Positions 26,298 through 39,269 of a DNA stretch of 64,000 bases are shown here, in pieces; position 1 is the first letter of the stretch; each line of letters starts with the position of its first letter. The translations under genes and the position numbers were made by a program. The stretch is taken from the NCBI RefSeq assembly GCF_003945595.2, contig NW_024104401.1:1164558-1228557 (forward strand), written 5' to 3'. Below the pieces are notes generated by a model. It worked only from the letters and a program-made list of their open reading frames with translations. It did not search any database and had not been told where the DNA came from. Source of the DNA: Pipra filicauda (taxonomy: Eukaryota; Chordata; Aves; Passeriformes; Pipridae).

Positions 26298-27015
26298 TTG
26301 TATGTTGTTGGCTTGATATTCTGGTTTCCTTACCCTGTGGTGGGCATTAGCAGTAGGTGTTAGTATTAAGTAGGTATTAGCAGTAAATGATCCTCCAGAT
26401 ATTTTCGTCCACGTGTCCTTTCTCTGCTGTGCTCTCACTCTAATCCCTGCATTCTTCTGGCATAGCTGTAGTGTTTCCTCAGTGGAGCATTTGAAAGTAT
26501 TAAAAGGAGCAAACACTGTTCCAGATGGTGCTTTGGAATTACTACACTGCAGCAGTGAGACAGGGGTGTTTGCTTTTTGAAGGGCAGATGTGATATTTGG
26601 TGTCTCTGGCCTGGAAGGAGTGTCTAGGAAGGGCAGGGCTGTAATGCTGGTCACCTGTGGGTGACCTGATGCAAATTAGAGCATCCTTGGAGCAGCCAGG
26701 TGGGTGGGCTGGGGCTCAGGTATGCAGCAGAGATGGTTCATACCAGCAGGGCACACGTGTCTGGGAGTGTGGGGTTTAAAGGGCACGTGAGGAAACCTTG
26801 GAAAGTTCAGGAAATGGGGAAAAGGAGAAGAGTGTGTGGAAAAAAAACCTGAGAAGAAAGTGAGAATATGGATAGCAGGGAGAAATGTGAATAAGACAGG
26901 AGGAAGGGAAGGAAAGCTGGTTCTGATGGCTGTCTCTAAAATGAGGAGAGTTAGGGGGATATGAGAACTATTGCACATGTCCCATACATACATACCTATA
27001 GGTATAGATATATTC

Positions 27016-27194
27016 TAGAATCATAGAATATTAGGGGCTTGGAATGGACCTTCAGGACCATCTAGTCCCAACCCCACTGCCATGGGCAGGGACACCTCCC
27101 ACTGTCCCAGGGTGCTCAAGGCCTTATCCAGCCTGGCCTTGGACACTTCCAGGGATGGGGCAGCCACAGCTTCTCTGGGCAACCTGAGCCAGTG
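27016..27194 (-). mobile_element. CR1 LINE fragment
   Basis: TAGAATCATAGAATATTAGG, then GGGCAGGGACACCTCCCACT and CCAGGGATGGGGCAGCCACA, ending just after CTCTGGGCAACCTGAGCC. Confidence 0.92.
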
Positions 27195-27877
27195 TGTAAT
27201 GTGTGTCCGTGTAAGGTTTGAATCTGGGTATACCCCTGATTGTGTCTTTGGGTTTTTAAGCAGCTCTGAACAGCTTTTCAGTGCCACCTTATGAGAACAG
27301 AGGGGTTAAAGTCACCATTACCTTGTTTCTGAGTGGCATTAGCTATCCAAGTCCTAGTTACTGAAGCACGTGCATTTCTGGAGCTGTAAACATGTGGGCA
27401 GCACCTTCAGGAGAGTGACACCTGCATTAAAATAGTCCAGATTTTGGCTAAGAATTTTCTAAAGCAAGCAGGCTTGATTGGAGCCTCACTGAAAGGCAGA
27501 GATGCTGTAAAATCAATTAAATGTGTCCACCCAGCTCTCCTGCTTCTCTGGAGCAGGGCAGGCAGCACTGCCCTGCTTGGGTGCTGGACTGCTTTCCCAG
27601 TTAAGACTTTATATTTTCTTTCCTGAGCTGCTTTGTCATTTTAATCCAGCCCAATTCTGCCTCCCTTCTGAAAGGTTGGGCCAAAGTTTGCGCCTATTTT
27701 TTTTTTTTTTTTGCACCCTTCTTTTCTCCTGCAGGTTCTCAAAGGCAGGCTGGGCAGTGCTGGGTGCTGGCTCTGGCAGGAGAGCAGGCAGAGGCCCCAG
27801 TGCAGTGAGCAGTGCTGTGTGGGCAGGGGAGCAGAGCTGTCCCCGTGCCAGAGGGAGCAGCCGAGGCTGCAGCAGAG

Positions 27878-27982
27878 AAAAGCCTTCCAAATGCAGAATT
27901 CACTGAATTCCCAAAAGCCTTCCAAATGCAGAATTCACTGAATTCCCAAAAGCCTTCCAAATGCAGAATTCACTGAATTCCC
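27878..27982. repeat. Minisatellite, 3 perfect copies of a 35 bp unit
   Basis: Copies lie at 27878-27912, 27913-27947 and 27948-27982 and are identical base for base. Each contains GAATTCACTGAATTC, two GAATTC palindromes 3 bp apart. Perfect identity implies a recent duplication or continuing turnover. Confidence 0.95.
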
Positions 27983-29800
27983 ACAAGCGGCGTGGAAACA
28001 GAATGTCAGAAAGTAGAAACAGTACCTAAATTCCTGCCTTTTCCCAGCCCCTTCTTTTGGTAATGCTGTGTTTGCTGGACTTGCCCTTTGCTCCTGCTGC
28101 TGAGCTGGAGCTGGTTCCCAGTCCCTGGTGAAGGGAACCTGCCCAGCCCTGCGCTCCCACGGATGTGCAGTGCCTTCTTCTGACTTGGCACTCGTGGCTC
28201 AGGAGAGACAACAGCTAGAATTACCTAGGAAATATTTATTTTAAAATTGCAGGTGACTGGAGGGTATATATTCCCAGGAGTAACCTGGCTGGAATAATTT
28301 CTTCAGACGTTCCAATATTAAAAAAAAAGAAAAAAATTAAAAAAATATTGCTTTATAAATAAGAGGGAAAGTTGGACTAACAATGAGTTTTAGGCAACTA
28401 AGGGTCAGCAGAATCAGAAGTATTATGATAAAGCTGCTGCAGAACCTCAAGAATAATTGATTGCTCTCAGTGTATCATCTTTGGATAAGCTCAGAAATGT
28501 CCTTTATGTTGGCAAGTTGACGCATGAAAAACCCTTTTTAATTTCAGGGGTTTTTTTCTCCATTAAAAGATTTTTGAATTTTAGTCATAAAAAGCTAATA
28601 CTGTGAAAGCAGCAGGTACAGTGAGAAGCTAAGCATCTTTTGGAATTCAAATGCCAATGTACTGGAGGATATCCTGCTTATTGTCACATGGTTTTATTGT
28701 AGACAAAATAACATATTGGGATTCAATTTTTCTCTGCACCTTTTTTTCACATTAAATTAATACTTTGTGTGGCTCCGGAGAACTTTTCAAAGTCTTCCAA
28801 ACCAGACCTTTGGTTTCCTGGGGCTTCTGTCTTTCAAGCAGCTGTGAACATCTCCTAATTAGATAAATTACTTTGTAGTGGGCAGAGCCACAAAACAGGA
28901 GGTGCTGGTTAAATTAAAGGGGAAAAATAGAAAAATCCATTCTCTGAAATGGAATGCCCCACTGCTTTATGACTATTACTGTGGTAAGGTTTTACATTTA
29001 AGTACCTGAGGTTTAAAATTAAATGTCTAATATAATTTGGCACTGGTAACGTGAAGCCTGTGACTGCCCTTGGAGAAAATCCTGACAGCTTAGTTTGGTG
29101 CTTAAATTGCTGTCTCTGGCTGGTGAGTGGCTCGTGAGGCTGGATCAGTATTTAGCTGAATCCCACCTGCTGTTCAGCATCATTTGCAATGCAGCAACAT
29201 ATTTGCCTCAGAAACTCCCGAAATTTCCAAAGGCTGTTCCAGCAGCACATGAAAAATTAATTCTTTTTGCTTTTTTCTTCCCCCTGTACTCTTGTAAGTA
29301 CTTGACAGAAGTAATTTTAGCAGCGGGAGAGAATAAAAACTGGGGGCAGTAAATCCCTGTCCAGGAACCTCTTGTGTAGATTCTTTATGGACCCAGAATT
29401 GATCTACGTGTCAGATCCTGATGTAGTTTCAACTGTTTATCACCCTAATGGTGTTAGAGAGACCATGAGCATCAACTTATAATCCTCCATGAAAGAAATT
29501 GGTGTTTGCAGTCAATGAAGGAGCAGCTCAGCCTTATTGATAGATTTAGAACAATTACTGCTGCTCCAGCTATTGGCTGAGAGGTTTTCCTGGATCCTGC
29601 TGGAGGCCTGCCATGTTTTGTCTTTGATAAAGCTTTTCCTTGATGGATTTTTTTTTAGTCCACAGAGAATTATCTGTAGTTGCTCATTGCTGGGGAACAG
29701 GAGGGTTGCCTGGTCTCATTTGTGACCCGTTCGGGCGTTGAAGTTTCTGTCAACAGTGTGCATCCCACGATTCCTCCTCTGCAAATTCAGCTCTTATTTC

Positions 29801-30040
29801 CATAAAATCACAGAATTGTTAAGGTTGGAAAAGCCCTCCCAGCCCATGGAGTCCCCCCTGTGCCCAATCCCTGCCTTGTCACCCAGCCCAGAGCACTGAG
29901 TGCCACTTCCAGTCATTCCTTGGACACCTCCAGGGGTGGGGACTCCACCACCTCCCTGGGCAGCCCCTGCCAAGGCCTGACCACCCTTTCCAGGAATAAA
30001 TTCCTCCTGATGTCCAACCTGAGCCTCCCCTGGCACACTG
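29801..30040 (-). mobile_element. CR1 LINE fragment, GCCCTCCCAGCCC subfamily
   Basis: Inverted copy: AAAATCACAGAATTG, GGTTGGAAAAGCCCTCCCAG, GGGGACTCCACCACCTCCCT and TTCCTCCTGATGTCCAACCT. It is distinct from the GGGCAGGGACACC subfamily that dominates the window, and shares its later part with 44801. Confidence 0.88.
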
Positions 30041-31580
30041 CAGTAGAATTGTGGACAGCCACTGTTGTCTGTTCTACACTTCACAGTTTGTGCATCTCTA
30101 AAGAGCTTGTGAGACAGACCCTCAAACTTGCCATCAGAGCTTTCTTTGGTGACAGAAACTACAAAAATGAGTTTTGTGAGACTTCACTCACAGAAAACCG
30201 AGGATGTTATTTCCTACCTGGGGATGAAGCAGCAGCTTGTTCATTCTCCTTTTAAATGTCAGGTTTTATAGATTGGCTTCCAAGGCTGTGTCCTGAGAGT
30301 ACGAGAGGGAAGGATTCCTTCCTTAAAGACCCAATACTGAGCTGTTCTGGCAGAGCTCTGCAAACAGCACTTTGCATGGGACAGGGATTTCTCTCCTCCA
30401 GACTTGTAAATTGTCATTTGAATTCTAGCATGATGTAAAATTCTGCAATAAATCAAATATCTGTTTAAATATCATCCACTTAGGCTTTATCACTGTACAA
30501 TTGCTTGTACGGGCCATTTGAGCTCAGCTGTAATTTATGGAAGTTGTAATACCTGGTGTCTTTTGAGTTTCTAACAGTTTGGTGCTCGGGTTTATTGATG
30601 TAAAATTGAGTTCTCACTGTGCCGTGGGGTGTGAGAGGTCATTGGAGTGTTGATATTAATGCAGACCTTGCAACTTGCCTTACTTGTCTGATCCTGAGCC
30701 CTTGGAACGATTAAATGATGGAACCTTCTGCTGTGTTTTGGAAAAGAAAACAGTTCAGCTTGAATCTGACATCAGAAGAGTGAACCATTTAGAGTTGCTG
30801 TAGTTTGATGGGCAAATTGTTGACTAGGATCAGTTATGTAATTTCAAATAGATTATCGAATTTCAGAATTATTTGTGTTCAGTGTATACAGATGGTTTAG
30901 GTCAGAAGAGCTTTTTCCTCCTTTTTGAGTCAGGAAATCATGACTGAAAAGCAAATATAAAGTCATTTTCACCTTTTCTTTTTCCCAGCTGCTCTAGGGC
31001 TTCCTGCAGTTCCTAATATTTAATACAGTAAAATTCACATAAGACAGTGTATGTGCATGTAGTTTACATTGCCATTAAAATAGGAAGGGAAAGGGAACAT
31101 TCATCCACTTTTCATGCCCTTTTGTGATCAACAGAAAAATTGCTTCTGGCAAATAGTTCCAGAGGGAAACTTTGTCAGTTCAGCTGCTAACAACAATTTA
31201 TTATTGCCTTTGCTTTGTCAACATACCTTGAGGAAACTTGGGTTATAGAGCACCACTTTTTAGCAATTTCTGGAAAACCATCCCCTTTCAGCATCAGGTT
31301 GTGTACAGAGGAGCTCTCAGGATTAAAATTTAGTTGACATCCTTGGCAAGCTCTGACCTGAAATAGCCCAGTCAACTAGAAATATTTAAAAATTCCATGA
31401 AGCAATGTCCAAGGAATAAGAAACTGTTATTTTCTCAGATTTGCTGATCCCGCAGGATTTTAGGTTTCAGATTTATTTTAATTTAGGCAGGGAAGAGCCA
31501 GTTTGGCAGCCTGTGGTTCCCCAAAATGACATAAGGCAAGCAGGGCAGAGGAATGGTGATAAGTGCTGTGAAAAGGGTTT

Positions 31581-31829
31581 CAGGACAAGTGGAAATGGCC
31601 TCAAGTTGTGCCAGAGGAGGTTTAGATTGGATATTGGGGAGAATTTCTCCACTGAAAGGGTGGTCAGGCGTTGGAAGGGGCTGCCTGGGAGGTGGTGGAG
31701 TCCCCAGCCCTGGAGGTGTTCCAAAACCTGTGGATGTGGCACCTGGGGGACGTGGTCAGTGCTGGGTTAAGGGTTGGACCCAGTGATCTTGGAGGTCTTT
31801 CCCAACCGGAATTATTCTCTGAATGATTT
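31581..31829 (+). mobile_element. CR1 LINE fragment, GGATGTGGCACCTGGGGG subfamily
   Basis: Sense copy with CAGGACAAGTGGAAATGGCC, GGTTTAGATTGGATATTGGG and a GTTGGACCCAGTGATCTTGG segment before a decayed tail. Confidence 0.9.
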
Positions 31830-33279
31830 CTGTGCCTTTCTCCTGAGCATTCAGGCTGTGGCTGCAGCTTAGAGAAAACACCAAGCTGGGGATGAGCCGC
31901 TGGTCCCCCTGGACCTTGTGTCCAGCAGAGGAGGGAGGTAAAGCAATGGAAGATCTGAAAGCAGTTCTGTGTTTCCGTGTCCGTGGTGGATGAGGAGAGG
32001 GCACTGAGGAAGCTCTGAGGTTTAAACTCTTGTGGTGTTGGTTTAAGGAGGACCTTGGGTCTGTGGGCATTTCTGCCCAGCTTTGCTGAGTTTTAGCTGC
32101 TTCTGTATTTATCCAGTGCTGCTGTTGACATCCTGAGCCACATTCTGTGGATTTTGACAATTCTCCATCTGCGTTTCTTGTTAAAGAGCCTCTTCTTTCT
32201 GCTCTCCCTCTTCCCCTGACTAAAATACAAGGAATTGTTGCATTCAGCAAGTCAGTCCTGTGCTTGGTTCCCAAATGCAAGAAACGTGAGTTTGCATCCT
32301 CAGATAATTTGACATTGGCAACCTGACGCTCATCTTCACGTTGTTCACAGCCCGAAGTGCCAAATGTCTGTCAGTAAATTATTTCTGTGACTAACTTAGC
32401 TTTTTGAGTGGAACTATAAAGCTTTGGTGTTTCCCAGTGTTTACTTATGGATGCTTAAATACATTTTGCACTTAACTTTGCTTAGGATTTGCACTGAAGT
32501 AGGGATGCAAATGGCATGTTCCTTGTGATAGGGGAAAAAAAAGATGGTTTCTTTTTTGTGATGTTGATTAATCTGACTTGACTGTCAAGCAATGTTCAGT
32601 AAATAAGTGCTTTTTCTGCCTGTAGCTGGGCCTGGTTGTCACACCTCTGTTATCCCCACTCAGGAGAAAGGAGGGGAAAAAAACCTCAAAGCAGAGCAAT
32701 TTACTTTTATTTTTGGAGCATAAACTTTACCTTGACAGGGCAGTGAGAAGAAAAATGTTGTCTTCATCAGCTCTTTTAAGCTCATGGCTGGGAGACACTT
32801 TCCAAAAGTCAGGACTTCTCAAGTAAGGAAGGTGGAACCCTTAATGTCAGGTTTAATATTGATGATTGTACCCCTGGACAGGGAAGTTCTTTATCAGGGA
32901 GGTCATCCTGAAATCTCTTTTGTATTTAAAAGAGAGTTTAATCTTCCCAAGGTTTTTATTTTGTATGTTTATAGTTTAAAGTTGCTTTAATCTGAAATGT
33001 TTGCAGTAATTGCAAGGAAATAAGTGCATGAGCCGGATTCACACAAAATCCTGCAGGAGTTTATGGACTTTGAAAAATTGAGTCATGTTTGGAGAGAGGA
33101 GTATAAATCAAGAGACTCATTCTCAAGTAAGCATAGAGGAAGGACATAATGCTGCAAGAGCAGAATGTGGCACTTTATGAACTACTCTGATACAAATAAT
33201 GTGGCTTAAGAATCTCATAAGCACAGTGCATTCCGTATTTAAGGGCTCTGTAAGGAAGACTTAAAGGAGGGAAAAGAGT

Positions 33280-33321
33280 AAAAAAATGTACTGATTCCCA
33301 AATCAGTACACTTTTTTTTTT
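33280..33321 (+). repeat. Short hairpin with A-tract and T-tract arms
   Basis: The left arm (33280-33296) ends TGTACTGATT and the right arm (33301 onward) begins AATCAGTACA, giving a 10 bp perfect stem around a CCCA loop. It is extended by A/T pairing with one mismatch into the T10 run. It looks like a foldback rather than a known RNA gene. Confidence 0.8.
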
Positions 33322-36300
33322 CTAAATATTTTTATCTCAATTTAAATAACCTAAATTTATATAATAATATAAATTCTAAATTTACGTGAAGTTTAGCAGT
33401 GTCTTAAACACAACGTTGAGAAAGTGAAAAATTGATGTATAACCACCATGGGAACAGTTCCTGATTTCAGGATTTTTTTTCTTTGTACATCTGCACTTTG
33501 GAAGTTCAAATAGGTGCTTGCAATAATTACATTTCTTGTTAAATGGGCAGTGCTTTGTTCTGCAGGATCTGGATGAAGCGTGTGCAAGAAATGCAGGCGG
33601 TGCTTTTATTTCTTCTCCGGCTTGATGAAGTTTCTGTTCCAATTAAGAACAGGGCAGGTGTCTCATCAGGCACAGCTCTTGGCAGGCTCGGATTCTTTCC
33701 AGTCCAGATCACAGAGCGAGGGGTCCAGGGATGTTGTGTATTCCTTACCTATGGAATCCAACACTTCAAAGCTGCTTCACAGTGTCTGCGGTTGGAGGAG
33801 TGAAAGGAGCCTCTGTGTTCAATCCGAGCCATAGCTCGGCCACAACCTGCTGATTGTTGGGGGACAGCTGGAGCGCAGAGACCCGGCCTTCCCCAGGTGG
33901 GGCAGCAGCTCCTTTCAAGTCTCCAGGCCCTTCATTTGTCACAGTTGATCTCATCCCTCCGTTCAGCCTCGGCTGTGCCACCCACGGGCCGGGTCGATGA
34001 GGAGGATCCAGTTTACGAGGGGCTTTTCTGCCACCTGGGTTTTGTGAGGGCAAAGGGGGGGCCTGAGCTTTGGGTGTCTGAGCCCTCAGAAGAGCTGGCA
34101 GGAGCCAGAAGGAGGCTTGATTAAATTGGAAAATTAAAAAGAAAGTTTGGTGATGACATTTATGCCATCTGACACCTGTAAAGGGCAGCAAACACAGAGC
34201 TTCATGTTTTAAAGGCTTTACTTTTCGGCTCTAGGTTTCTGCAATAGGAAAAGGTTTGATTTTGCCTTTGATTAAGAGTGTTCTTGGTGTTGCTTCCGTT
34301 ATTTCTTTTCCCTTCTGACACTGGTGCTCGTGGCACACGTTACCAGGAAAGCCTTAGCTTTTTCCTGCCTAGCATGGTGCAATTAGCAGCCAATTTGCTA
34401 TACAGCGATTATTCAGCCTTAATTGGAAAATGTTAATAGTGAAAGTCTCTTGATTTTATTTTTTTCTTTTTTTTTTTACTCCAAAACACTGACATTAGGG
34501 CTTGTCACTGCAGTCTGGTGGACTGACAGTGGAGAGTTTCCTAACCTCTTCTCAATTACCGAGTGGGTTTGATGCTTGAAGTTATCCACAGGTTATACAG
34601 ACTGAAGGTTAAAGTACAGGAGTAGAGACGAGACGTCTTTCTGGCTCTGAGCATCTCTTTGAAGAGAGTCAGTTCTTCCTCTCTGTCTTACTTTGCCTAT
34701 CTTGAAACACAAGGTAAATATTTTAGTAGGAAGTGATTCAGTAAGCCATGGGGTCATTATTTTCCAAGTGCCTCGAGACCTCAAGGCTCTGTTTCAAAGC
34801 ACAGTGTTGTTAAATGAGAGGTTTTTATGCAATTAGGGGACAATGCTGAGGGTTAGATCAGGGTGGAGCTGTGCCCCTCTCTGTGTAATTGAGGTGAATT
34901 TATTATGCACATTGTTTTGTCCAAGGATGTAAAATAGGATTTGTCACACACAGTTGTGTGCACTTGACCACAGTGCAGCTTGTTCATCCCAGGTGTGTTC
35001 TGGTGTGCTCCAGGTGTCTCTTTGCTCACACACCAATTGGTGGCAGTGCAGGGTGACACCAGTAAGAATCACATCCTCTCCACAGAGCTGATGCTGCCCA
35101 GTGAAAACCTTCTGCCAGAAGGAGTGGAGGCGTGCCTTGTGCACCCTTGTAGATCTGTTCAGCAGGAGCCATGAAGTGGAGTTTGCCTTGGGATGTGGTG
35201 GCATCCTGCAGCATCCCAGGCTCGCATCTCCTTCTGGTTTGTTGTCCTTATGTGTTCAAACAGCTTGTCAGGTTTGATCTTTCCACAGGGCACATTCACA
35301 TGCAACACAAAGGAGAGGGATGCAAAGGTGGAATGGGGGATAAGATAAATTAGCAAGCTGTACCCACTCAGGGAGTGGTTTATGTCATCTCTGCTCCCGA
35401 CCTAAACCTACTGTAGGCAAGATGTGCAGAGGAGGGATGAACATCTCATTCCCAGTTCCTGTTCTGAGGTTGCAGGTCCTGTAAAATACAGTCTTTGCTT
35501 TGCTTGTCACCATCTTGGCAGCACAGGCGGGTCGCTTAGGAATAGAAGTGTCCTCTCCTTGTGTAATTTTCTCCTGGATACAAGGAGCTTACTCAGTAAG
35601 GAGGCTTTGAAAGGGAGTTAACAGGGCATGGTTGCTTCTTTTCTTGCTGGCAGTCCTTCGAGTTCCAGGGAGCAGGATGCTGCTTCTCCAGCACTGTAAT
35701 GTGTTATTCCTTAGGAGGTAAAATGTACTTTTGTGGGGTTTTTTTAAACACTACATTGCATTTTTGCTTTCATGCTTCCTTTGTGATGGCCAAACATTGT
35801 GTGTGGGTAGGGAATGAGCTAGAGATAACTTTGTCTTAATGAGGGTCTTACTATCTCCAGAATTATTTTGAAGCCTTCCAGTATCTGTGCCTGACCATTA
35901 TGAGGCTGACTTTCTCTCCCTAGCCTGTGGGTGATGTCCCTCACTTGTCACAAAGTGATGAGGCTGTGGGGAGGGAGCACTGCTGTCAGCCCAGACATGC
36001 CTCGAGGTGAGGTGCAATGCCAGACCCTCCAAAAGCAGGGAGATCCCTGTTTGGTTTTTTGGGGTTTTTTTGTCAGGAAGCTTTGTTTTCCTTCTTTAAT
36101 TGAAATTGCTCTGAGAGGGAAGGAGGCAGCGACTGGGGCGTTCAGGGGGGCTCTCTGTAGCTGACAGGGCAGCTCTGTGATTTACAGGCTCCAGGCACAC
36201 GGCTGCAAAGATGGGAGATGCTGAGGAAAGAGAGTGCTCCCGAGGCTCTTTGATCTCCATCCCCCAGTTCTGCTCAGAGCTGCCTTTAATTTGGCTCCAT

Positions 36301-36989
36301 GCAGCAGGTTCATTTAAGCCCTCGGTGGCTTGAGTGTCCAGGCTGAGCTCAGCTCAACGATGGCCGATGCGCCTCGTTCCTGCCCAAGGTGTGAGCTCCG
36401 TGTGCTTGACAAATACATGCCTTTTTTTTATCCTGGAGGCTGTAATCTCGTGCCACCCCTTCCCCCCCGCTCCTGAGTGTTTGTTACATCTGCAGACTTG
36501 TGCCAAGCTGCAGGTCTGTCAGGATTTTAATGTCAGTGCTGTACATCCGTGCCTGGCTCCAGCCTTCCGCAGTCATTGTGCGATTGCAGCATCCCTTTAA
36601 CTTCGGTTTGAGGCAGAGGAGGAAGATAAAGAACTTGATAGAACATTTATGGTAATAGCTGTAAAGGGAAGCTGTAGAGCAGTGGATTTCACAGCCAGAA
36701 AAATCTCAGCTCGGGGAAATGGGTCTGAAATACAACTACAGATGGTTTTCGTCTCTTGCTTCCCCTGTTTAAATAAAAGGATTGCTTTTCTCACCTTTAT
36801 TTAAAACACATGTGTAGAAGATGAAAGTGTCCAGCTATTTTTTTATTATTCAGTCCACCAGCTACCGACATCTTTGCCTTATTTCATTTCAGCACTAATG
36901 GCATAGTGAAAGTTCTGAAACACCCTCTTTGGATCCAGCCTTCCTTGGGTCGCAGCAAAGATTCCTGCTGCAGGCAGAGCTGTTGCTGT

Positions 36990-37390
36990 TGTTTTCGTCA
37001 TCAGCACTTTCTTTCTCCTCTTGAACCTGGTGCTATTAATTGTGTTGCTGCTTCTGCTCTTTAATTGATCCCATTCACCGCTCCCGCTTTTGTAACGTCT
37101 GACTTCTTGTCACTTCGGCAAATCAAAAACCCAAATTAATCAATCTCCAACCACTTGAGAATAAGGCCGTGTTGGGGAGCTGGGCTTGACAAAAAAGTCT
37201 AATTTCACTTTGAAAGCCTGTTGGAAAATTTTAACAAGAAGATGCAAGAAAAATGTAAACCAGATCAAGCTCGACTTTGGTCTGCGGAGAATAGCGTCAC
37301 CTGTTGAGTTTGTTTCAAGTTTTTGTAAATAGGTGATTTGACAAAAATATGAAATAAATCAAAAGACACGAAGATAGAAGGGGTCAGAAT
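36990..37390. promoter_or_regulatory. Possible conserved non-coding segment
   Basis: Repeat-free DNA with ATTAATTG, TTTAATTGATC and AAATTAATCAATC in about 100 bp. This is a candidate homeodomain-bound enhancer by motif content only. Confidence 0.28.
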
Positions 37391-37830
37391 ATCCTTGGTT
37401 CCACTGCAGATGGTTACACAGGAGAGAGGGTTGTGTCTGTGTGAGAGAGAATAGGAGCGGTGGGCCAACGACGACGCTCCGCTCTTGGACTTTTGTGTCC
37501 CAGCCTTTGTGCTGTGCTATTCCCGTACCTTACATGTTGTTTCTTTTCCTGCTTTTTGAACCCCCAGCTCCTTTACCCTGGCCTGGGGTGCTCATACTGG
37601 CTTATTATCCCTTGTTTCCTTGGCCTGCTTGGTTCCAGTGCTGGCATCTTCTGCAGCACTGCTGGGCAGGTGCTGCAGGTGGGGAAGGGGAAATGGCTTC
37701 GAGTCACATCTCGGATGGGCTTGGTGCAGAGAATTGGGAATTTGGGATGCCCATTAGTTGTTATTCTGTACCAGGGCACAAAGGAAGCACAAACTGGGTT
37801 TGGATGGGGTTTCAGACAGGTGAGGGTTAT

Positions 37831-38193
37831 GATTGTTCAGCCTGGAGAAGAGGAGGCTCTGGGGAGACCTTAGAGCATCTTCCAATGCCTGAGGAGGATC
37901 CAGGAGAACCAGAAGGGGATGTTGGACAAGGGCCTGGAGTGACAGGACAAGGAGGAATGACTTTACACTGCCAGAGGGCAGGGTAAGACGGAATTCTTCC
38001 CTGTGAGGGTGGGCAGGCCCTGGCACAGGTTGCCCAGAGAAGCTGTGGCTGCCCCATCCCTGGAAGTGTCCAAGGCCAGGTTGGACGGGGCTTGGAGCAA
38101 CCTGGGCTGGTGGAAGGTGTCTCTGCCCATGGCAGGGTGGAATGAGATAAACTTTGAGGTCCCTTCCAAACCAAACCATTCTGTGATTCTATA
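37831..38193 (+). mobile_element. CR1 LINE fragment, one of the longest copies (363 bp)
   Basis: Sense copy starting GATTGTTCAGCCTGGAGAAG, with the GAGACCTTAGAGCATCTTCC and TGACAGGACAAGGAGGAATG segments, through GGTTGCCCAGAGAAGCTGTG to the tail TTCTGTGATTCTATAA. A 181-codon open frame partly overlapping it comes from the repeat and is not a gene. Confidence 0.95.
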
Positions 38194-38617
38194 ACTTTCT
38201 TAATCTTTTCAAATCCAGGACTCTCCCAGTGTCCTTAGGGGGCACGAATGGAGTTGTCTTTGAGATCCTCCCTTCTGCCTCTCCTTTCTTGTGCCACAGT
38301 TTGTCCTACTTGAAAGGAATTTTTTGTATGGCCATAATTAGAAGGTGGATCTTGGAGAGAGGCAGACATGGGACTTGCTTTCTGAAGTAAAAGCTGCACT
38401 GCCTGTTTGTTTTGCTTTGTAATTTCTAGCAAATGAGAGTTGGATTTGCACAAGCTGAATCTCTGTCTTATCCCAGGTGTCATATGCACTTGTAGAGAAA
38501 AATCACCACATGAACAAGAGGGTGGTGGGGTTCTGTATATCCCATCTCTTCATAGCTTAAGGGCTTCGGTCACGAAGTGTCACTTGTTGCTCCTGGATGT
38601 GGAGTGCATATGGATTT

Positions 38618-38760
38618 CCCATCCCTGGAAGTGTCCAAGGCCATGTTGGATGGGGCTTGGAGCAACCTGGGCTGCTGGGAAGTGTCCCTGCTCATGGCAG
38701 GGGGTGGAACTGGATGAGCTTTGAGGTCCTTCCAGCACAGATGATTCTGTGATTCTGTGA
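38618..38760 (+). mobile_element. CR1 LINE fragment (3' end)
   Basis: CCCATCCCTGGAAGTGTCC to ATGATTCTGTGATTCTGTGA. It is truncated at its 5' side, as is usual for CR1. Confidence 0.93.
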
Positions 38761-39269
38761 CATGGCTCATGTCATCTCTCCCTTACAGCTGAGGGAGTTA
38801 GTGACTGTGCTGGGAAGGAGAGGAGGGCAGGCAAGGGAGGAAGGCTCCCTGGCTACTGGGAGAGGGCATGGGCCTGTCTAGCTCTCTCCTGTAGGTCACA
38901 GACAGCAGCTGATGTGGACTGAAACACGAGGATGCTCTGGTTTAGAGGAGAAGATGTTTTTCAGGGAGGTGTTATTGCACATGACTTCAAAACATGGCCC
39001 AGCAGTTGCAGAACCGAGGATGTGCCGGTCAGGACAACCCCAGCTCCGTGGCAAGGGGAGAGTTTTGTCCTTAATGTCGTATAACAGAGCTCTGCACCCT
39101 GCAAATGATGACCATCATCAAGGGAAGCTGTGCCCGTACAGTCCATCAAAAGCCTCAGAGCTAATGATGGGCTGGGCAGATAATCGGGGGAGAGTTAATT
39201 GTAAGGTTCGATATGGCATCTTGTCAGCAGAGATAAGTTGTCACGTTTTCCACTTGAGCTGAAACTAAA

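Noticed and set aside
31756..32280. 174-codon open frame on the - strand
   Set aside because: Its C-terminal part is antisense CR1, the rest matches no family, and there is no splice or promoter context.
37441..37986. 181-codon open frame on the + strand
   Set aside because: The second half is CR1 and the first half has no recognisable domain; open by chance.
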